Shown: in pieces, positions 61,025-64,000 of the stretch
Position numbering within the stretch: position 1 is the first letter of the stretch
How the letters are laid out: each line of letters starts with the position of its first letter
Assembly (NCBI GenBank): GCA_016710075.1
Contig: JADJLO010000037.1
Span: 1-64,000, forward strand
Direction: 5' to 3'
Source of the DNA: Acidobacteriota bacterium
GTDB taxonomy: Bacteria; Acidobacteriota; Blastocatellia; RBC074
DNA: 64,000 nt
Position numbers and translations under genes: made by a program
The notes under the pieces: generated by a model
The model's input: only the letters and a program-made list of their open reading frames with translations
What the model was told of the DNA's origin: nothing
The model's database searches: none

Positions 61025-63145
61025 TCTTCCCATTTTGCGCAACAGGTAATCAAAGACGGTCCTCAACTCGCCCGTCTGTTCATAACCTCGCTCATCGAAT
61101 TTGCTGTAACCGATGAAGACCTTCTTCCTGCATCTCTTGATCAGTCCGGTGATGACGCGGTAAAGCATATCGCGCGATGTGAGCAGTTCATCTGTGTCTC
61201 CCCAGACCTTCCCTTCGGGCCATTGCCTGCTGAGCACATAAGGCTGAGTCAGCGGCTGGAATAGCCGGCGTCCCCAGGCCGGGCTGTCAATGTTAAGCCA
61301 GAACTGATAATCGACCGCCTGATTGCCGAGCAGAAAGGTGTATGCCGGCGCGATCAATACGGCATCGGGCCTCCCCTTCCATTCTTTGGGCTCATACTGA
61401 TCGGCGAGCACACCCTCATCGACCATCTTGACATATTCGTTTCCGACATCGATCTCCCGATCCATCTGGGTTATTGTCCGGCGGAATGTTCCTGCCGACT
61501 CGATCAGATTCGCGATAATTCGCGCCGCATCGAAATCGTCATGAAACCCGAACCCTTTCTGAGAAAGCACCTCGCCAAACAGGCGGCTGAAAAAGACATC
61601 CACCGGTTCCGGATCGCCGCCTTGATAAGTCTCGATCCACTTTGCAATCTTTTCGAACCGCTCGCCAAGGACTTCCGAAATACGAGCCCTCATCGCCTGG
61701 TTGGTGACATGTTCGAAAGACCTCAGCACACAAGTCTTCTCGCTGAAGACGACTCCCGCCAGCAGAGTCGCGCGAGCAAGATCCATTTCGGTGATCACAC
61801 TCATCAGCATCTGAACCACATCGAACTTTTTCAGGCGATGACGAGGATCGATCTTCCAGTCAGGATGCGCAATTTTTGCAAGCGACATCAGCGCCTGAAC
61901 GGCAGGTTCAGCATGGAGCGGCCTCGACGGCCTGAGCGTGTATGTCTCGATCTTATGGCGTTCGAGTCTGTTGACCAGCGTAAATCTCAGCGAATCGCTC
62001 AACAGAGGCGCCAGGATCACTATCTCGTTCTTTCGGGCATTACCCTTCTGAACCAGATCGTTTATCGTATCGGCCACCCAATCCAACATCTGGGTGTGAA
62101 ACCGGTTCTGATCCGGAGAAGTGAAAGAGATTGCGGAATGCACGCTGCCTGCGTCCTTTCCAGCTTCGCCCGGCGGCTCGTCTGAGAGCGCCGAGCTCAT
62201 CTCACGAAGCAGCACTCCAACCTCAGGCGACATTACCAGAGTCGTTTCAAGCGTGAAATGACGGTCGCAACGATTTTTGAGAGTCAGGGCATTTATCTCG
62301 TCAGCGCCAAGGAATCGCCTGTAGCCCGCTTCCGTGTCGTAGATCAGCAGCGCCGAGGTACAGGTCTCAAGCCATTTGTCGAGAATCCCGTGCGTTGCCG
62401 GCGTGTCCTCCTCGATATTGTCCACGATGAGGTGCTTGTACCTGCCGGTCAGATAACCCCGCGCCGCGTCGATTTTCCAGATATGCTCGGTAAACAGACT
62501 TACCTGCAAGGAAAAATCGAGAAGGTTATGATCAATGCAGTATTGCCTGAAGAGATTGGCGCAGGCCTGCGCGTCCTCATAGATGTGAATCCGCTCCTGA
62601 TCACCCCCGAGCGCCGATTTCAGCCTGTTTGCAATCTCAGTGTGATCAAATCCGACAATCGCAGACTTGTTGAGATTGTCGGCGATCTGGCCGTACAACC
62701 TCGCGCGCTCGATAGTGACGCTGTTGAAATAGTACTTGCTCTCGATTTCCGGCCCGAGCAGATCCGACATGATGTATTGAACCATTTCCAGCGTCAGAAA
62801 GGTCGGACGCCGGTATGGATGGATCCGGCTCAGATGCTCACTCGCGATCAGCGGCCAGAAGAGACTGACCATCTGCTTTGACAAGCTGCCAAGGGTCGCC
62901 ACCGTGACCTCAGCACCCGGTTTTCTGGACTTGTTTCGGATCTCGGCGTAATAGGGCGCAGCCAACCGTTTCTGCGGAACCAGCACCAGAATCGAATGAT
63001 CAGGAACGCCGGACTCAAGCAGATAACGAAGGCGCTCGACCCCGGCCGTCGTCTTGCCGGCGCCCGCCATCCCGCTGAGGAAGATGCGGCTCTCCACAGG
63101 CGATTCGACTATGGCTTTTTGCTCAGGCGTTAAATCGATGCTCAT
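60986..63145 (-). CDS. AddB/UvrD-like ATPase of a split AddAB-type system
   Basis: A 719-residue protein. Walker A is FLSGMAGAGKTTAGVERL (about residues 21-38). Motif Ia is ILVLVPQKRLAAPYYAEI. A Walker-B-like but altered YKHLIVDNIEEDTP near 235 has Asn-Ile where active helicases have Glu-Ala. A C-terminal region includes NEIVILAPLLSDSLRF and VFIGYSKFDERGYEQTGELR. This resembles AddB-type subunits, whose helicase motifs are partly degenerate, but the C-terminal nuclease and Fe-S cysteines of AddB are missing; those sit in the separate gene at 57835. The start at MSIDLTPEQKAIV (63145, ATG) is preferred over an upstream TTG. It is first of the recombination block. Confidence 0.82.
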   Translation of the reverse strand: MSIDLTPEQKAIVESPVESRIFLSGMAGAGKTTAGVERLRYLLESGVPDHSILVLVPQKRLAAPYYAEIRNKSRKPGAEVTVATLGSLSKQMVSLFWPLIASEHLSRIHPYRRPTFLTLEMVQYIMSDLLGPEIESKYYFNSVTIERARLYGQIADNLNKSAIVGFDHTEIANRLKSALGGDQERIHIYEDAQACANLFRQYCIDHNLLDFSLQVSLFTEHIWKIDAARGYLTGRYKHLIVDNIEEDTPATHGILDKWLETCTSALLIYDTEAGYRRFLGADEINALTLKNRCDRHFTLETTLVMSPEVGVLLREMSSALSDEPPGEAGKDAGSVHSAISFTSPDQNRFHTQMLDWVADTINDLVQKGNARKNEIVILAPLLSDSLRFTLVNRLERHKIETYTLRPSRPLHAEPAVQALMSLAKIAHPDWKIDPRHRLKKFDVVQMLMSVITEMDLARATLLAGVVFSEKTCVLRSFEHVTNQAMRARISEVLGERFEKIAKWIETYQGGDPEPVDVFFSRLFGEVLSQKGFGFHDDFDAARIIANLIESAGTFRRTITQMDREIDVGNEYVKMVDEGVLADQYEPKEWKGRPDAVLIAPAYTFLLGNQAVDYQFWLNIDSPAWGRRLFQPLTQPYVLSRQWPEGKVWGDTDELLTSRDMLYRVITGLIKRCRKKVFIGYSKFDERGYEQTGELRTVFDYLLRKMGRDDQTDGVNETTE

Positions 63146-63195
63146 AGAAATTGCGGTGGCGACTGTCAAGATTTCACAAGTTCAGTGTATACGCT

Positions 63196-64000
63196 TCAGC
63201 GTGAAATCTGAACGGCAGTTTTGACTGCCACGAGTCGCCCGAGTACAGGAGGCTGAATCTCACGGTTCTTCTGGAAATATTCGATAACCACGTCGCTGAG
63301 ATTTTTATGGCTGTTCGACTGTCTGGTTTGAAGGAAGGTCTGATACAGATCGCCGCCCTCGGCGAGGAAGCTGTTTGTCGCGACGCGATAGACTTTGCCG
63401 TCATCCGCCTGGATGCCGTTGATTTTGAGATCGACGAGGCGCTTGCCTGCCGGGCGGTTGAGATCGTAGACGGCTTTCAGGCCTGAGACCTGAATCATTC
63501 CTCGTTCGAGAGTCAGTCCCTGTTCGATCACTTCACGGATCTGAGCGCCAGTCATCTCACAGACTACAAGGGTATTGAGGAACGGCAGGGCATCGAGAAC
63601 ATTGCCCTTGTTGACAGGGCCGGCCGGTATGTCGGCACGAACTCCTCCGGCATTCTCAAAGGCGATATCTGCGCCGGATTCCGAGCGCATGACATCGGCG
63701 ACGAAGGATCCAAGCAGTGATTCTGCCCTGTAATCACGCACCAGTCGAACTTTCGAGCTTCCAACGACCTGGCCGATTACAGGTGCAACCTGTTGCTTGT
63801 ATTTTTCATATTTCGCAGCGACTACCGGGTCCGGGCTCAGCTTGTCGCTCCAGACCTTGAGCAGCTCCCCTTCGTGCGAGATGACCTTGCGGCCCTTCAC
63901 TTTCAGCTTGAGATACCCGAGGCGCGTTCCGTAACCATATGTTTGCACAATGAGCGTACCGGTTTTCGGATGAACGTAGGGTTTCTCGATGCCGCGATGA
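63196..64000 (-). CDS. 5'-nucleotidase-family protein, C-terminal part (runs off the window)
   Basis: Partial gene; the frame is open to the window edge and the N-terminal metallophosphatase domain lies outside. The visible 267 residues are the 5'-nucleotidase C-terminal domain: GSFVADVMRSESGADIAFEN, AGGVRADIPAGPVNKGNVLD, LPFLNTLVVCEMTGAQIREV and VATNSFLAEGGDLYQTF. Such proteins hydrolyse nucleotides or UDP-sugars in the periplasm, or belong to Sox-related or bifunctional phosphatases. The preceding segment (GYGTRLGYLKLKVKGRKVIS) links to the phosphatase domain. It ends 50 bases before the AddB-like start on the same strand, so it may be upstream in the same transcript. Confidence 0.88.
   Translation of the reverse strand, partial: HRGIEKPYVHPKTGTLIVQTYGYGTRLGYLKLKVKGRKVISHEGELLKVWSDKLSPDPVVAAKYEKYKQQVAPVIGQVVGSSKVRLVRDYRAESLLGSFVADVMRSESGADIAFENAGGVRADIPAGPVNKGNVLDALPFLNTLVVCEMTGAQIREVIEQGLTLERGMIQVSGLKAVYDLNRPAGKRLVDLKINGIQADDGKVYRVATNSFLAEGGDLYQTFLQTRQSNSHKNLSDVVIEYFQKNREIQPPVLGRLVAVKTAVQISR

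Overview
The window most likely comes from the chromosome of an Acidobacteriota bacterium. Two lineage-restricted protein types point there. One is a secreted VWFA protein of the 'acidobacterial VWFA-related' kind (12.6-13.5 kb). The other is a Solibacter-type C-terminal domain at the end of a giant surface protein (about 33.1-33.8 kb). No rRNA, tRNA, prophage or CRISPR array is visible.

Layout. 0-5.6 kb holds two neighbouring secreted-enzyme genes, a CocE/NonD hydrolase and a sortilin/BNR-type protein, both broken by many frameshifts. 5.8-11.8 kb holds a frameshifted YdjM-type membrane hydrolase, a 34-residue membrane peptide, an MFS transporter, a TVP38/flavin-disulfide-reductase pair and HU. 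12.3-22.7 kb holds a LysW-like carrier, a VWFA protein, a truncated carboxypeptidase-regulatory-like protein, a Ycf48-like/2-hydroxyacid dehydrogenase pair, a glycine-zipper protein, a cupin followed by an AhpD-like gene with an in-frame TGA at its active-site cysteine, UbiD, a B12-binding radical SAM protein and a MobA-like nucleotidyltransferase. 23.2-33.8 kb is one giant mosaic surface-protein gene of about 3,550 codons, now split into five frames. 33.9-43.1 kb is a housekeeping block (YhaM-like nuclease, two parvulin isomerases, Mfd, RfaE2) interrupted by an unknown secreted cysteine-rich protein. 43.3-44.6 kb holds rpsT and a SirB1-like gene. 44.6-54.8 kb is a stress and signalling cluster: a candidate small RNA, two tandem-Usp proteins, an MgtC/DUF4010 membrane protein, a triple-BON protein, a hybrid histidine kinase, a PPOX-fold flavoprotein and a sigma-54 activator, with a dead TnpB relic inside. 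55.4-63.1 kb is a recombination block on the minus strand: RecJ, a free-standing PD-(D/E)XK nuclease with cysteines for an Fe-S cluster, a UvrD-like helicase and an AddB-like ATPase. A partial 5'-nucleotidase closes the window.

The intergenic DNA is unusual. At least nine gaps carry copies of a dispersed element whose arms are built from a 9-bp unit (consensus GAAACAGAC) led by GATTAC. Seven of the nine are inverted pairs that could fold into long hairpins. Other gaps carry arrays of a 7-bp unit (GTTTAAA/GTTCAAA), an unrelated palindrome built on GGCAAGAACGCC, or single long perfect palindromes.

Single-base indels are frequent between 0 and about 31.6 kb, and none was noticed in the large genes from 34 to 63 kb. 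Whether these are true mutations or assembly errors cannot be settled from the sequence alone, so affected genes are described both as they stand and as they would read if corrected.
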